Shown in pieces: positions 50,897-60,545 of a stretch of 64,000 nt of DNA (its first letter is position 1; the number at the start of each line of letters is the position of its first letter). A model generated the notes under the pieces. The model worked only from the letters and a program-made list of their open reading frames with translations, did no database searches and had not been told where the DNA came from. The position numbers and the translations under genes are program-made. This stretch comes from Photobacterium sanctipauli (lineage in GTDB: Bacteria > Pseudomonadota > Gammaproteobacteria > Enterobacterales > Vibrionaceae): contig NZ_PYMA01000002.1 in assembly GCF_003026495.1 (NCBI RefSeq), positions 310,001 through 374,000 on the forward strand, written 5' to 3'.

Positions 50897-51544
50897 TTAA
50901 GCTGTCGCGTAAATAACACTGCCACCTTTAATCATGTCGATAATTTCTCTAGAAAGCTCTGTTGGTAGCGCAGGGCAACCCCAGCTGCGGCCAAGATAAC
51001 CATGGCGCTGGATGAACGATTCAGTCGCATAATCGGCACCGTGGATCACGATATAGCGTCGACGAGCATTGTCGTTGATACCCGGTGTGAGCCCGTCTAA
51101 GCGCAGCGAGTAGCCGTTGCCACCGTAGTAGGTTGTGTCGGTCAGAAAGGTACCCAGCGATGTCTGACGCGAGTTAACGACGTTAGAAAAACTGGTCGCT
51201 TGTTTGCCGCCACTGTTGACGCCATGAGAGACAAACGTTTTGTATACCAGCTTGTGACGCTTTAGATCGATAACAAAGAAGCGCTCTTTAGTCGAAGGCT
51301 TACTGTAATCAATGATGGTAAGTAATTGTTTTTTACGTCCTGGTGTATTGTAGTAGGCGTTATAACCCTCTTTAAATACTTGATAATCAACAATCCCTTT
51401 TAAGTTTGCCTTATTGTAAGCATCCTCGACAATAATGTCTGGGTTTGATTGAGTTGTATAAGAAGGGTTGTTAATGACACTTGCAGATACATGAAGTGGC
51501 AGCGCAAACATTGCCAATAATAAAAGGTGGAGTAGCTTTTTCAT
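50897..51544 (-). CDS. Murein L,D-transpeptidase catalytic domain protein
   Basis: A 215-residue exported protein with a signal peptide (residues 1-21, ending HVSAS). The domain is the YkuD_2 type: FFVIDLKRHKLVYKTFVSHG near residue 89, IVIHGADYAT with His168, and the catalytic SWGCPAL with Cys190. These enzymes form or cut L,D links in peptidoglycan or attach lipoprotein in the periplasm; YkuD_2 members are a less studied branch. It has no partner gene and ends in its own terminator. Confidence 0.88.
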   Translation of the reverse strand: MKKLLHLLLLAMFALPLHVSASVINNPSYTTQSNPDIIVEDAYNKANLKGIVDYQVFKEGYNAYYNTPGRKKQLLTIIDYSKPSTKERFFVIDLKRHKLVYKTFVSHGVNSGGKQATSFSNVVNSRQTSLGTFLTDTTYYGGNGYSLRLDGLTPGINDNARRRYIVIHGADYATESFIQRHGYLGRSWGCPALPTELSREIIDMIKGGSVIYATA

Positions 51545-52450
51545 TGTCCCTAAAAATGATTCTTAGTGTGGTTTTGGTTAATGTTGACGTGACTTTATCA
51601 CAAAAAATCTGAGTTATTACCCCTTAGTAAATAGAGGTAATATGACCGTCAAGGCAAAAAAATAGGGTTTTGTTTTTATTCTTTGTTGAAAAAAACAGCA
51701 ATTACAGGGAATTATGAGCGATTGTTTTTTTATATCCCAATTTGTCCTATTACGTTTAGCAAAATGCTAATTTGATCTTTTATCTTTTTCATAAGACGCT
51801 AATTTACTGTTTATTAGGCACAAAAGTATCGACATATTTTGTAATCATTGAATAATCAGATTTTTGACCGTTTGAATGAAAAATGAGCACTATATCCCAT
51901 TTTACTGTTCGTTTTATAAACAAGTAAAGAGCGTGTTATGTGTTCTGGTGAGTATTGGGTCAGTTGCCAAAGGCGGAAAATTGATCCTACAAGCATTGTA
52001 ATTTGATGAAAGCTAAGGCCGTTACCATAAAAAAGTGCAGGAAGTGTCCTGCGCTTAAAGTTTAGTGCTTAATGGTTAAATATTGCACAATGTTGTCCAG
52101 CTGCCATCGAGCCTCGGAAGTAGCGGTATGCCCAATCGGTGTTGAGGTAGCCAATCCCCCACAAGCGGCGGTGCCATATACGTTCCATTGGGCCAGTTCT
52201 GAATCTTTGCCCGTGAAATCTACAGCGACTTATTTCGTGTCATCAACCAGATGGGCGGGCGCTTGATTCTTGTGATGACGTATTTGGATGGGTAAAAAAT
52301 GACAAATAAATAGCATTTTTGTATTTGTGGGTGCTGAATTATTGACAGTAGTTATGTCTATTTGTATAAATTTATTAATTATTAGGGAAACGCTCCCGTA
52401 AAGAAGACAAGGAAAAGTGGCCGAGGCTGTAAGCCAGAAGCTAATTTGAC
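51545..52450. other. Poorly coding region, 906 bases
   Basis: AT-rich, with the promoter of the L,D-transpeptidase gene at the left and a likely gene remnant on the minus strand at 52062-52266. No terminator, RNA or repeat recognised in the middle. Confidence 0.5.
52062..52266 (-). pseudogene. Possible 3' remnant of an unrecognised gene
   Basis: Minus-strand frame from 52229 down to the stop at 52062-52064 reads [17 protein letters not shown], then [15 protein letters not shown] and [17 protein letters not shown], which has the balance of a real soluble protein. A TAA at 52230-52232 interrupts it; upstream of that stop the same frame continues as [10 protein letters not shown], also protein-like. 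There is no start codon or ribosome site for the fragment. I interpret it as the end of a decayed gene. The plus strand also carries a 64-codon frame here, which I regard as the shadow. Confidence 0.4.
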
Positions 52451-53683
52451 ATGGAATATTCTGCTGTCCGCCAACCTATCTATAATGCCAGAAAAAACAA
52501 AGTCGCTTACCAAGTTAGCTTTTGGCACCGTGACAATCCTGGCTTGAAAGCGATACCGATGAGCATCTTTGACGATCAATCCGATCCTAGAAAGCTCAAT
52601 GAGTTATTGTCTAAAGCGGGAATGAATCAATACGCTGAGAATAAAACCCTGATTGTTTCCTTCCAGCGAACGGCATTAGAAAAGCTGTTCAATTACTTTT
52701 TCTCGTCCCGTGGCTTAGTTATTGAGCTGGCACACAACGAAAAGCTGGATGATGAGCTGCTGGCTTTGTTAAAAGTGGGGCATAAGCTTGGTTATCCCAT
52801 CATTATTGGGGAAAGGGCGCTATTGAGCGGCAATGAAGCGTTTTTGAAGTTCTGTAGTCACATCAAGATCAGTGCAAAAGGCAAGAACCTCAACATTGTT
52901 GAGCAGCTTACGCGTAAAGCGAAGTCTTACAAGCTAAGGGTGATTATCGACCATATAGCTTCCGATGACGACTTTACCCACTATCGTAGCTGTAAAGCGG
53001 ATTTCTATAAGGGGGATATATTTTCAAAGCAGAACCTTGTTGAAATGCGATCCAATAAGCTTAATGAAGGCGCACTTCTTAATGTTTTCCAGCATGTGAT
53101 GGCTGAAGACTACTGTTACGCGGGTTTGACCGATATTCTGGCTGCAGATGCGAAGTTGACGCACAAGCTGCTTAATTTCTTAAACTCTGTGATGTACGGA
53201 AGAGAGGGGACGATTTATTCGATAAAGCAGGCTGTTTGCTTTATGGGTGAGGATAAAATGAGGAAGTTTGTTTCTCTACTTACGGCCCAAGAGCTAACTG
53301 ATTCACGCCCCGAAGATATTTATCAGCAATCAGTAAGCCGAGCCCGGCTATGTGAGTTGATTGCCATCCATTCGGGTTGTAACCGCTCTATCGCAGACAG
53401 AGCATTCCTAACCGGACTCTTTTCGAATCTACCGGATATGCTTGGGCTAGACATGGAAGAAGCGATAGAAACCATGAAAATCCATCATGACATTCGATTG
53501 GCACTCCAAGGGCAAGAAAGTAACTTGAAGCATTTCATTGAGATGGTGCTTGCTTATGAGAAAGCCGATTGGCAAAGCTTAGAGCGTCTGTCTGAGCAAA
53601 AACGAGTTTCATCCGAGCTGTTACCACGTCTATATAGGCAAATGCTGCAAGAAATCCGCACTGAGACCTTTTTAGTTAACTAG
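52451..53683 (+). CDS. EAL-like / HDOD signalling protein with degenerate EAL domain
   Basis: A 410-residue cytoplasmic protein with the YuxH-type architecture: an EAL-like domain (residues about 1-195) and an HDOD domain (about 200-395). The EAL motif expected near RQPIYNARKNKVAYQVSFWHR is replaced (Q-V-S instead of E-L-L), and the downstream acidic metal ligands are not in their usual contexts, so cyclic-di-GMP hydrolysis is unlikely. The HDOD part begins LLNVFQHVMAEDYCYAGLTDILAADAKLTHKLLNFLNSV and lacks the HD catalytic pair, as is normal for HDOD. Such proteins act as protein-interaction hubs in motility or stress signalling. Partner unknown. Confidence 0.85.
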   Translation: MEYSAVRQPIYNARKNKVAYQVSFWHRDNPGLKAIPMSIFDDQSDPRKLNELLSKAGMNQYAENKTLIVSFQRTALEKLFNYFFSSRGLVIELAHNEKLDDELLALLKVGHKLGYPIIIGERALLSGNEAFLKFCSHIKISAKGKNLNIVEQLTRKAKSYKLRVIIDHIASDDDFTHYRSCKADFYKGDIFSKQNLVEMRSNKLNEGALLNVFQHVMAEDYCYAGLTDILAADAKLTHKLLNFLNSVMYGREGTIYSIKQAVCFMGEDKMRKFVSLLTAQELTDSRPEDIYQQSVSRARLCELIAIHSGCNRSIADRAFLTGLFSNLPDMLGLDMEEAIETMKIHHDIRLALQGQESNLKHFIEMVLAYEKADWQSLERLSEQKRVSSELLPRLYRQMLQEIRTETFLVN

Positions 53684-53741
53684 TTAATCATGATGTAATA
53701 CTAATTGGGTATATTCATTTTCTGTAAATACGATAACGTAG

Positions 53742-53767
53742 AAAAAAGAGCCGCTATAGCGGCTCTT
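53742..53767. terminator. Terminator between convergent genes
   Basis: AAGAGCCGC-TATA-GCGGCTCTT is a perfect dyad. On the minus strand it runs into T6, so it mainly ends the YccT-family gene. Confidence 0.88.
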
Positions 53768-53799
53768 AGTTATTGCTTTTTAAGGATTAATCCTCTAGC

Positions 53800-54480
53800 T
53801 TACTCAGCGTTGATTCGAGCTTTAAAGCGTGCGCGAGTTGCTTCATCCGCTTGCTCATACCAGTAATTCAGCATATTTTCTGGGACATTCTTACCCTGAG
53901 GCTGGCTTGTGGCTTCATCAGGCTTTGCCGGCGAAGTGGCTGCTGGTAGTTGAACTGGTTTTGGTGTTGTGGTTGCAGCGGCAGCTGGCAGAGTCGCCAC
54001 TGCAACGGCAGAAGTGAGTGCTGCAACTTTGCCCGATTGGTTATACGCGGCGATTTCAGCTTCATAGTCTCGGCCAAACTGTAGACCATGCTTGATCAGC
54101 TTGTCTTGCTGGTAGCTGATAGCTTCACCTTGGCCGTTAGCCAAAGTGAAGTTTGGTGATTTGTTGAATTTGCGGACATCTTGCCCAGAGCGAAGTCTTG
54201 GAAGTTCTAGTTTTAGGTTTTCGTCAGATTCATCAAATTTCACGATAATTACGTCAGATTTGAAAACCTGATCATCACCGTTTTCGCGGTAGGTTCCTTC
54301 GTAGCGAAATGCAAATTGGTTCTCACCATTCTTAAATGTTTGTGTATCGTTACCTTCGGCTTCAACACCGTTAATAAGTACTAGTTCTGCCTGAAAAGGT
54401 AGCTCAAGCTTTACATCGGCAAGAGAAGGGAAGCTAAGGCCACATGCAGCCATCGCAATTAGCGCAGTGCGAAGTTTCAT
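53800..54480 (-). CDS. UPF0319/DUF2057 (YccT-like) periplasmic protein
   Basis: A 226-residue exported protein. From the ATG at 54480 (AAGGA ahead) it has a signal peptide MKLRTALIAMAACGLSFPSLA, then the DUF2057 core: VKLELPFQAELVLINGVEAEG, QFAFRYEGTYRENGDDQVFKSDVIIVKF and LELPRLRSG. A low-complexity Ala/Thr/Pro linker (residues about 150-195) leads to a helical end, NMLNYWYEQADEATRARFKARI. E. coli YccT (CsgI) limits curli assembly; the role in vibrios is not known to me. The longer frame to 54525 only adds residues before the signal peptide. Confidence 0.87.
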   Translation of the reverse strand: MKLRTALIAMAACGLSFPSLADVKLELPFQAELVLINGVEAEGNDTQTFKNGENQFAFRYEGTYRENGDDQVFKSDVIIVKFDESDENLKLELPRLRSGQDVRKFNKSPNFTLANGQGEAISYQQDKLIKHGLQFGRDYEAEIAAYNQSGKVAALTSAVAVATLPAAAATTTPKPVQLPAATSPAKPDEATSQPQGKNVPENMLNYWYEQADEATRARFKARINAE

Positions 54481-54656
54481 AGGTGTTCCTTGAAAAATGT
54501 GATTATGCCAAACAGACTGTTTCAATTTTTATCACAGCAGTCTGGCGCTAGTTACCTGAATATAGGCTGAATCATAGCCTCTATCGAAATGAAAGTACTA
54601 ATAACTAAGTAGAAATTTTTAACCTAACCACATAATAGAATCAAGGAATGATCTAA

Positions 54657-55415
54657 ATGGATATCTCGCTACTGCATATTGTTATGCTAATAGTGACCGG
54701 ATTTTTAGCAGGAATCATTAATACGCTCGCTGGCGGGGGGTCGAACCTAACGCTACCAGCGTTGATGGTGATGGGAATGCCGGCAGAAGTGGCCAATGCA
54801 ACCAACAGGGTTGGGGTGGTGGTGCAAGGGCTGACAGGCATGGTTGGTTTCAAGCGCCATGGCAAGCTAGATACGTCAGATACTGGTCCAATTTTGATTC
54901 CCATGATCATAGGGGGGCTGTTGGGCGCTGTAGGTGCAGCCTATGCCCCATCAGAATGGATTAAACCGCTGTTACTTGGCACCATGCTGGCAATGGCATT
55001 GGTCATTTTGCTCAAGCCTTCTGTGGTTGCCCCAGCGCTTGGTACCGAGCCAAGAAAAGTTCGGGATACGCCAAGTTCTTGGTGGGGGCTGGGCCTCGCA
55101 GGCTTTTACGGTGGCTTTGTGCAAGCCGGTGTTGGTTTTGTACTTATTGCCGCACTAGCAGGTACGCTTCGCTATGACTTGGTGCGTGCCAATGCGTTAA
55201 AAATGCTATGCACGCTGGTCTTCACTGCAGTAGCTTTGGGGATTTTTGTGGTCGAAGACTTAGTATTGTGGATCCCCGGACTTATTTTGGCGGTGGGCAA
55301 CATGACGGGGTCGCACCTAGCGGTTAAGTTTGCCATCAGTGCCAAGCCTGAGACATTAAAGTGGTTCCTATTTGTGATGACGTTGTTCGGCAGTGCGGCG
55401 GCAATGCTGATGTAG
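54657..55415 (+). CDS. TauE/SafE-family permease
   Basis: A 252-residue membrane protein with about eight helices in two repeats. The first repeat has GFLAGIINTLAGGGSNLTLPALMVMGMPAEVANATNRV, the classic TauE/SafE signature; the second has GFYGGFVQAGVGFVLIAALAGTLRYDLVRANALKML near residue 147. Relatives export sulfite, sulfoacetate or other organosulfur anions; the substrate here is not evident and no sulfonate genes are adjacent. It starts at 54657 and ends before a bidirectional terminator. Confidence 0.88.
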   Translation: MDISLLHIVMLIVTGFLAGIINTLAGGGSNLTLPALMVMGMPAEVANATNRVGVVVQGLTGMVGFKRHGKLDTSDTGPILIPMIIGGLLGAVGAAYAPSEWIKPLLLGTMLAMALVILLKPSVVAPALGTEPRKVRDTPSSWWGLGLAGFYGGFVQAGVGFVLIAALAGTLRYDLVRANALKMLCTLVFTAVALGIFVVEDLVLWIPGLILAVGNMTGSHLAVKFAISAKPETLKWFLFVMTLFGSAAAMLM

Positions 55416-55448
55416 AGGCCGATACGGTAGAAAATACGTGATGATAGA

Positions 55449-55475
55449 AAAAACCAGCCTAAATGGCTGGTTTTT
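55449..55475. terminator. Bidirectional terminator
   Basis: AAAAACCAGCC-TAAAT-GGCTGGTTTTT, between the convergent TauE/SafE and rlmI genes. Confidence 0.93.
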
Positions 55476-55504
55476 GTCTTTAGAGCATTTGCAGTGCTAG
55501 GACG

Positions 55505-56695
55505 TTACTTAACGTAGCAAGCAAAGCCTTTTAGGTAGAAGCCTTCAGGGTAGGCACTGTCTAGTGGGTGATCAGCCGCTTGGCCGAATCGCTCAATAAA
55601 CTGTACTTCACGGTGGGCATCAAGTGCGGCATCGGCAATGATCTTCTGGAACAGGTTGTTGTCCATCAGGCCAGAGCAAGAGTATGTTAGTAAGGTGCCT
55701 CCAGGCTTAAGGATTTGCATCGCCAGCATGTTGATGTCTTTGTAACCACGGCAAGCACCAGTTAGTTGCGCTTTGCTTTCAGCAAATTTTGGCGGATCCA
55801 TGATCACCACATCGAATAACTCACCACGGTCTCGGTATTCGCGAAGCAACTTAAACACATCAGCATTAAGGAACTCGGCGTTTTCGAGCGGGTAGCCGTT
55901 CATTTCTGCATTTAGGCGGGCAGTATCAAGCGCTGGCTGTGATACGTCCACATTGACCACTTTGCTTGCATTGCCTTTTAGGGCGTAAAGGCCAAAGCCG
56001 CCGGTGTAACAGAAGCAGTTTAGAACGCGCTTACCGTTAACGTACTTAACAGCGGCTTCGCGGCTATCGCGTTGGTCAAGGTAGAAGCCTGTCTTGTGGC
56101 CGCCGACGATATCAACATTGATTTTAACGCCGTTTTCTTCGATGGTGACAAACTTAGGTGGCTCTTCACCTGAAAGCACGCCAGTGCGTTGTTTCAGACC
56201 TTCTTTCTTACGAACGGATACATCGGAACGCTCGTAGACATTGCATTCTGGGTAACAGATGTTAAGCGCTTCTACTAACGCCTCTTTCTGAGCTTCTGCG
56301 CCAGCGCTTAGCAATTGGCACACCAGAAAGTCTTGGTAGCGGTCGATGGTGATACCCGGTAGGCCATCGGACTCTGCGGCAATCAGGCGGTAGCCCGTCA
56401 GTCCGTCGCGTTCAGCCAGAATGTCACGCAAGCCCTGAGCGGCCTTGAGGCGCTTAACAAAGAAGTCGACATCAATAGACTCGTTACGGTCAAACGTCCA
56501 TACACGAACGCGGATCTGAGATTGCGGTGAAAATGCACCACGAGCTAGCCATTCACCTTTGTGATCGAAAACATCGACGGTATCGCCAAGCGATGGTTTG
56601 CCTTCTACGCGTTGAATACCACGAGAAAAAACCCAAGGGTGACGGCGGCGAAGAGATTTTTCACGGCCTTTAACCAGATAAATTGAAGCTGTCAT
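55505..56695 (-). CDS. rlmI: 23S rRNA (cytosine-1962-C5) methyltransferase RlmI
   Basis: A 396-residue SAM-dependent methyltransferase. The PUA domain starts at once ([26 protein letters not shown]), followed by the central domain and the Rossmann-type catalytic domain: [18 protein letters not shown] near residue 220 is the SAM site, [13 protein letters not shown] near 288 motif IV, and [10 protein letters not shown] near 328 the TCS-like motif with the catalytic Cys. I take the ATG at 56695, which matches the family N-terminus; the frame runs back to 56818 but without a ribosome site. Single gene, ending at the bidirectional terminator. Confidence 0.95.
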   Translation of the reverse strand: MTASIYLVKGREKSLRRRHPWVFSRGIQRVEGKPSLGDTVDVFDHKGEWLARGAFSPQSQIRVRVWTFDRNESIDVDFFVKRLKAAQGLRDILAERDGLTGYRLIAAESDGLPGITIDRYQDFLVCQLLSAGAEAQKEALVEALNICYPECNVYERSDVSVRKKEGLKQRTGVLSGEEPPKFVTIEENGVKINVDIVGGHKTGFYLDQRDSREAAVKYVNGKRVLNCFCYTGGFGLYALKGNASKVVNVDVSQPALDTARLNAEMNGYPLENAEFLNADVFKLLREYRDRGELFDVVIMDPPKFAESKAQLTGACRGYKDINMLAMQILKPGGTLLTYSCSGLMDNNLFQKIIADAALDAHREVQFIERFGQAADHPLDSAYPEGFYLKGFACYVK

Positions 56696-56912
56696 GACAT
56701 GCCCAGTATGGATGTAGGAATGGTCGCGTATTATGTTGATGATAACGAGGAAAAGCAACCGCTGTATGACCTGATCGAGGGTATGTAGTAGGGGATGCTT
56801 ACGATGTCGTGATTTCAATACGCTGTTAATATTGGCTGAGGGCTAGAATAAACTTGGATGTTGAGTAGAAAGCGCTGCTGCCAATGGCTTAGATTGAGGC
56901 TTAGGAAGAGAT

Positions 56913-57185
56913 ATGTCACATATTTGCGTAAAAGCATTGATAAAAGGAATGGTACAAGGTGTGGGGTTTAGGTTTCATACCGCACATGAAGGTTTGAAGC
57001 ATGGATTAGCGGGATATGCTAAAAACTTGCCTGATGGCAGTGTTGAGGTCTTGATGTGTGGCCATGAAGAGCAAGTCGAACAACTTTTACGCTGGCTTAA
57101 TACCGGACCGAAGACTTCCAGAGTAGATAGCGTGGAGTCAGAAGAAGTCGAGTGGCGGCATATCGATGGTTTCGAGATTATGTAG
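56913..57185 (+). CDS. yccX: Acylphosphatase
   Basis: A 90-residue acylphosphatase that hydrolyses acyl phosphates such as 1,3-bisphosphoglycerate. The signature GMVQGVGFRFHT near residue 15 holds the catalytic Arg22, and GYAKNLPDGSVEVLMCG near 33 holds the Asn. GGAAGAG precedes the ATG. It lies in the usual rlmI-yccX-tusE-yccA neighbourhood of gamma-proteobacteria and is convergent with tusE. Confidence 0.96.
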   Translation: MSHICVKALIKGMVQGVGFRFHTAHEGLKHGLAGYAKNLPDGSVEVLMCGHEEQVEQLLRWLNTGPKTSRVDSVESEEVEWRHIDGFEIM

Positions 57186-57205
57186 CCTATACCTTTAAGG
57201 TATGA

Positions 57206-57230
57206 AAAAGCGAGCATAGCGCTCGCTTTT
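57206..57230. terminator. Bidirectional terminator between yccX and tusE
   Basis: AAAAGCGAGC-ATAGC-GCTCGCTTTT. A smaller palindrome, ATACCTTTAAGGTAT, lies just before it. Confidence 0.92.
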
Positions 57231-57239
57231 GAAGTGGCA

Positions 57240-57569
57240 TTAAATGCACTTAACTGGTTTCGGTAGCCCTGCAAGCTTGGTGGCCTGCTTTGCCGGACCT
57301 TTCGGAAATAGCTTGTAAAGGTAGCGAGAGTTACCTTTTTCTTCGCCATATTTTTTCGCCATGGCTTTGACCAGCATACGTATGGCCGGAGAGGTATTGA
57401 ACTCTTTGTAGAAATCACGCACGAAGTGAACCACTTCCCAATGTGCTTCGGTCAGGGTGATAGCTTCCTCTTCCGCTAGGATCGGAACCAGCTCCTCACT
57501 CCAATCATCAATATTTTTAAGATAACCGTGGGCATCGGTATCTATTTGTTTGCCGTTGAATTCAAGCAT
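57240..57569 (-). CDS. tusE: Sulfurtransferase TusE (DsrC family)
   Basis: A 109-residue DsrC-like protein from the ATG at 57569 (GAGG 6 bases ahead). It takes sulfur from TusD in the TusBCD complex and passes it to MnmA for 2-thiouridine at tRNA wobble position 34. The start [23 protein letters not shown], the middle [26 protein letters not shown] and the C-terminal KPVKCI with the essential penultimate Cys are diagnostic. Length is exactly that of the family. Confidence 0.96.
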   Translation of the reverse strand: MLEFNGKQIDTDAHGYLKNIDDWSEELVPILAEEEAITLTEAHWEVVHFVRDFYKEFNTSPAIRMLVKAMAKKYGEEKGNSRYLYKLFPKGPAKQATKLAGLPKPVKCI

Positions 57570-57650
57570 GATAAGCCTCGGTGTATGTAACGGGCAAAGG
57601 ATAGAGATTATCGGGAAAAGCTGCAAGCCCTCGGGCTATTAGCAGCCAAA

Positions 57651-57677
57651 AACAAAAAAGCGCCTTGCGGCGCTTTT
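57651..57677 (-). terminator. Terminator after the yccA-type gene
   Basis: AAAGCGCC-TTGC-GGCGCTTT. On the minus strand the stem is followed by TTTTTGTTTTTG. It separates the yccA-type gene from tusE. Confidence 0.92.
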
Positions 57678-57702
57678 GGGCTATATCAGTCTTGACGAGC
57701 GA

Positions 57703-58368
57703 TTAGTCGTCACCACCCATGATGCCTAGGATTTGAAGTAGGCTCAGGAATAGGTTGTAGATAGATACGTATAGCGTCACAGTAGCAGAGATGTAGTTAG
57801 TCTCGCCGCCACGTACGATGCTCTGTGTTGTCAGTAGGATAGCTGCAGACGAGAACAGTACGAACATGCCGCTAATTGCCAGAGAAAGCATTGGCATCTG
57901 TAGGAAGATGTTTGCAATCACTGCCACGATAATCGCGATAAAGCCAGCTAGTAGCATGCCGCCTAGGAAAGACAGGTCACGCTTGGTCGTTAGTGCGTAT
58001 GCAGAACATGCCATGAAGGTCAACGCTGTGCCGCCTAGTGCCGGAACAATGGCATGACCCATGCCTGCGCCGATGTACATGTTCAAAATTGGTCCAAGGG
58101 TATAGCCCATGAAACCTGTTAACGCGAAGGTGAATACAAGACCCAGACCGCTGTCACGGTTCTTTTCAGTTAAGAACATCAAACCGTAGAAGCCAACCAG
58201 AGTAATGATCAAACCTGGGTGAGGTAGGTTCATTGCCATCGCAAAACCTGCGACAACAGCTGACCATACCAAAGTTAGTGAAAGTAGAAAGTACGTGTTG
58301 CGTAAAACTTTGTTAGTAGACAGTACGCTTTCGTAACTTGCGCCACGATTGACAATACGATCGTTCAT
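57703..58368 (-). CDS. yccA: Bax inhibitor-1/YccA family membrane protein
   Basis: A 221-residue inner-membrane protein with seven helices, starting MNDRIVNRGASYESVLSTNKVLRNTYFLLSLTL. YIGAGMGHAIVPALGGTALTFMACSAYALTTKRDLS and the C-terminal YVSIYNLFLSLLQILGIMGGDD are typical of YccA. E. coli YccA modulates the FtsH protease; BI-1 homologues can also act as pH-dependent calcium leaks. Single gene with its own terminator. Confidence 0.95.
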   Translation of the reverse strand: MNDRIVNRGASYESVLSTNKVLRNTYFLLSLTLVWSAVVAGFAMAMNLPHPGLIITLVGFYGLMFLTEKNRDSGLGLVFTFALTGFMGYTLGPILNMYIGAGMGHAIVPALGGTALTFMACSAYALTTKRDLSFLGGMLLAGFIAIIVAVIANIFLQMPMLSLAISGMFVLFSSAAILLTTQSIVRGGETNYISATVTLYVSIYNLFLSLLQILGIMGGDD

Positions 58369-58660
58369 AAATAGTCCCCTTGGGGTTAGTTATGTGATTG
58401 CTGATGATCCATATATTGGGGCATTCCATCCGAAATGCAAGTTAACCGTTAGCATATTGCTGCTAGCCCCAAACAATTTGTATTTCCATTACCTCTTAAA
58501 TAATCATTGTGAGCCTCAATGATTCTTACGAGATAGCTTAGCTTTAAGTTTAACTATGTGACCTGAATGATACTTAACAATTCATTATCTTTGTGGCTTA
58601 AGTTGTAAACGAATGTAACAGCACGTCGTTGCTGTGTCTCATGTCATTTAGTGCTAAACC

Positions 58661-59410
58661 TCAATGAAGAATCTGATTTAAGAACAATTGGGTACGATCC
58701 GACTGAGGGTTATCGAAGAAGGCCTGTGGCGTGTTTTCTTCTATGATTTCCCCCATATCCATAAAGATGACCCTGTCGGCAACCTGACGGGCAAACCCCA
58801 TTTCGTGGGTGACGCAAATCATCGTCATCCCCTCATTGGCAAGTTCAACCATGACGTCCAGGACCTCCCTGACCATCTCCGGATCCAATGCTGATGTCGG
58901 TTCATCAAATAACATGACTTGCGGTGTCATGCAGAGCGATCGGGCAATGGCGACACGTTGTTGCTGTCCGCCTGAGAGCTGGCCGGGGTATTTGTTCGCC
59001 TGTTCGGGGATTTTCACTCGCTCAAGGTACTGCATGGCAATCTCTGTAGCCTCTTTTTTCGGCATCTTCTTCACCCATATCGGCGCTAGGGTGCAGTTCT
59101 CAAGCACCGTGAGGTGGGGAAACAAGTTGAAGTGTTGGAAGCACATCCCCACTTCTTTTCGCACCAGCTCAATGTTTTTTAAGTCGCTGGTTAGCTCGTT
59201 CCCCGCCACGATAATACTGCCTTTTTGGTGTTCTTCTAATCGGTTGATGCAGCGTATTAAGGTTGATTTTCCCGACCCCGATGGGCCGCAGATGACGATT
59301 TTCTCCCCTTTGTTCACGTGCAGGTTTATATTTTTCAACACATGGAATTGCCCATACCACTTGTTGACATCATCCATGGTGATCATTGCTTTAGCCGATG
59401 ATTGGTTCAT
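58661..59410 (-). CDS. aapP: Polar amino acid ABC transporter ATPase AapP
   Basis: A 249-residue ABC ATPase of the polar amino acid type. Walker [10 protein letters not shown] near residue 38, Q-loop [13 protein letters not shown] near 90, signature [10 protein letters not shown] near 143, Walker [15 protein letters not shown] near 163, and switch His in VTHEMGF near 200. Last gene of the aapJQMP operon, 24 bases after aapM. It drives broad-range L-amino acid uptake, as shown for Rhizobium Aap. Confidence 0.93.
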   Translation of the reverse strand: MNQSSAKAMITMDDVNKWYGQFHVLKNINLHVNKGEKIVICGPSGSGKSTLIRCINRLEEHQKGSIIVAGNELTSDLKNIELVRKEVGMCFQHFNLFPHLTVLENCTLAPIWVKKMPKKEATEIAMQYLERVKIPEQANKYPGQLSGGQQQRVAIARSLCMTPQVMLFDEPTSALDPEMVREVLDVMVELANEGMTMICVTHEMGFARQVADRVIFMDMGEIIEENTPQAFFDNPQSDRTQLFLNQILH

Positions 59411-59434
59411 AACGATTCCTTAGCCCTAGTGGTA

Positions 59435-60532
59435 TTAATGCTTGTGCCCGGTGTGGAGTTTGTTTTCTAGATAGATGCTGTAGCGCGACATACCGAAGCA
59501 GAACACCCAAAACACCAAGGCGACAAAAACATAGCTCTCAGTGGCGAAGCCCAGCCATTTCGGATCGGTGTTGGCAGCTTGGCCGATACCGAGCACATCA
59601 AACATCCCAATGATCAGAACTAAACTGGTGTCTTTGAACAATCCAATGAAGGTATTAACGATAGAAGGGATGGTGATTTTCAATGCTTGGGGAAGCACGA
59701 TCAGGTACATCTTTTTCCAGTAGGTGAGGCCGAGGGCATCGGCTGCTTCATATTGGCCCTGCGGGATGGCTTGCAAGCCACCCCGCACAACCTCGGCCAT
59801 GTAGGCCGCACTGAAGAGCACAACCCCGATAAGGGCGCGGAACAGCTTGTCAGTCTCTGCTTCGGCGTTGAGAAACAGAGGCAGCATGACAGAGGCCATA
59901 AACAATACCGTGATAAGCGGTACACCGCGCCAAATCTCGATATAGACCGTGCATAGGCTGCGAATTATTGGCATTTCTGAGCGCCGGCCAAGGGCAAGCA
60001 CCACGCCGATGGGTAAGGACACCACGATACCAACAATGGCGATAATTAGCGTTACCAACAAGCCGCCCCACAGGTGGGTTTCGACCACGGTGAGCCCCCA
60101 GAAACCGCCATAGAGCAAAGCGGCAATAATAAATGGGTAGATATTGACGAAAAACAACCATATCCACTTACGGCCGGGCGTCTTTTCATAGGCGATGAGT
60201 GGGAGAAATACCGCGAGACTGAAATAAAACAGCTGCGGTCGCCACAACTCTTCTTTGGGGTAAAAGCCAAACATGAATTGTTCAAAGCGCACTTTGATAA
60301 ACACCCAGCAGGCTCCTTCCCGTGAGCAAGCATCACGCGTTGCGCCAACCCAATCGGCTTTAATGAATGACCAATCGATGATTTGCCAAACCACCATGAT
60401 GGCAAAATACCCGAGGGTGAGTGTGACAAGGCTGTTCAACACGCTGGAGAACAAGTTTTTCTTAAGCCACCCGACAAAACCTACCGTGTTGGGCGGTGGC
60501 GGTTGGTCTGGCTGGAATTCATGCTTGCGCAT
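59435..60532 (-). CDS. aapM: Amino acid ABC transporter permease AapM
   Basis: A 365-residue permease with a long N-terminal part before the BPD domain, characteristic of AapM: residues 1-25 are a proline-rich cytoplasmic tail (PDQPPPPN), then extra helices, then the permease core from about 155 (LWGGLLVTLIIAIVGIV). The EAA-type loop is EAADALGLTYWKKMYLIVLPQALKITIP near 270. I take the ATG at 60532 (AAGGA ahead), 14 bases after the aapQ stop at 60546. It pairs with AapQ in the membrane. Confidence 0.92.
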   Translation of the reverse strand: MRKHEFQPDQPPPPNTVGFVGWLKKNLFSSVLNSLVTLTLGYFAIMVVWQIIDWSFIKADWVGATRDACSREGACWVFIKVRFEQFMFGFYPKEELWRPQLFYFSLAVFLPLIAYEKTPGRKWIWLFFVNIYPFIIAALLYGGFWGLTVVETHLWGGLLVTLIIAIVGIVVSLPIGVVLALGRRSEMPIIRSLCTVYIEIWRGVPLITVLFMASVMLPLFLNAEAETDKLFRALIGVVLFSAAYMAEVVRGGLQAIPQGQYEAADALGLTYWKKMYLIVLPQALKITIPSIVNTFIGLFKDTSLVLIIGMFDVLGIGQAANTDPKWLGFATESYVFVALVFWVFCFGMSRYSIYLENKLHTGHKH

Positions 60533-60545
60533 TGGCGTTCCTTCT

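Noticed and set aside
52072..52266. 64-codon plus-strand frame
   Set aside because: The opposite strand reads more like protein; this frame has no ribosome site and is probably its shadow.
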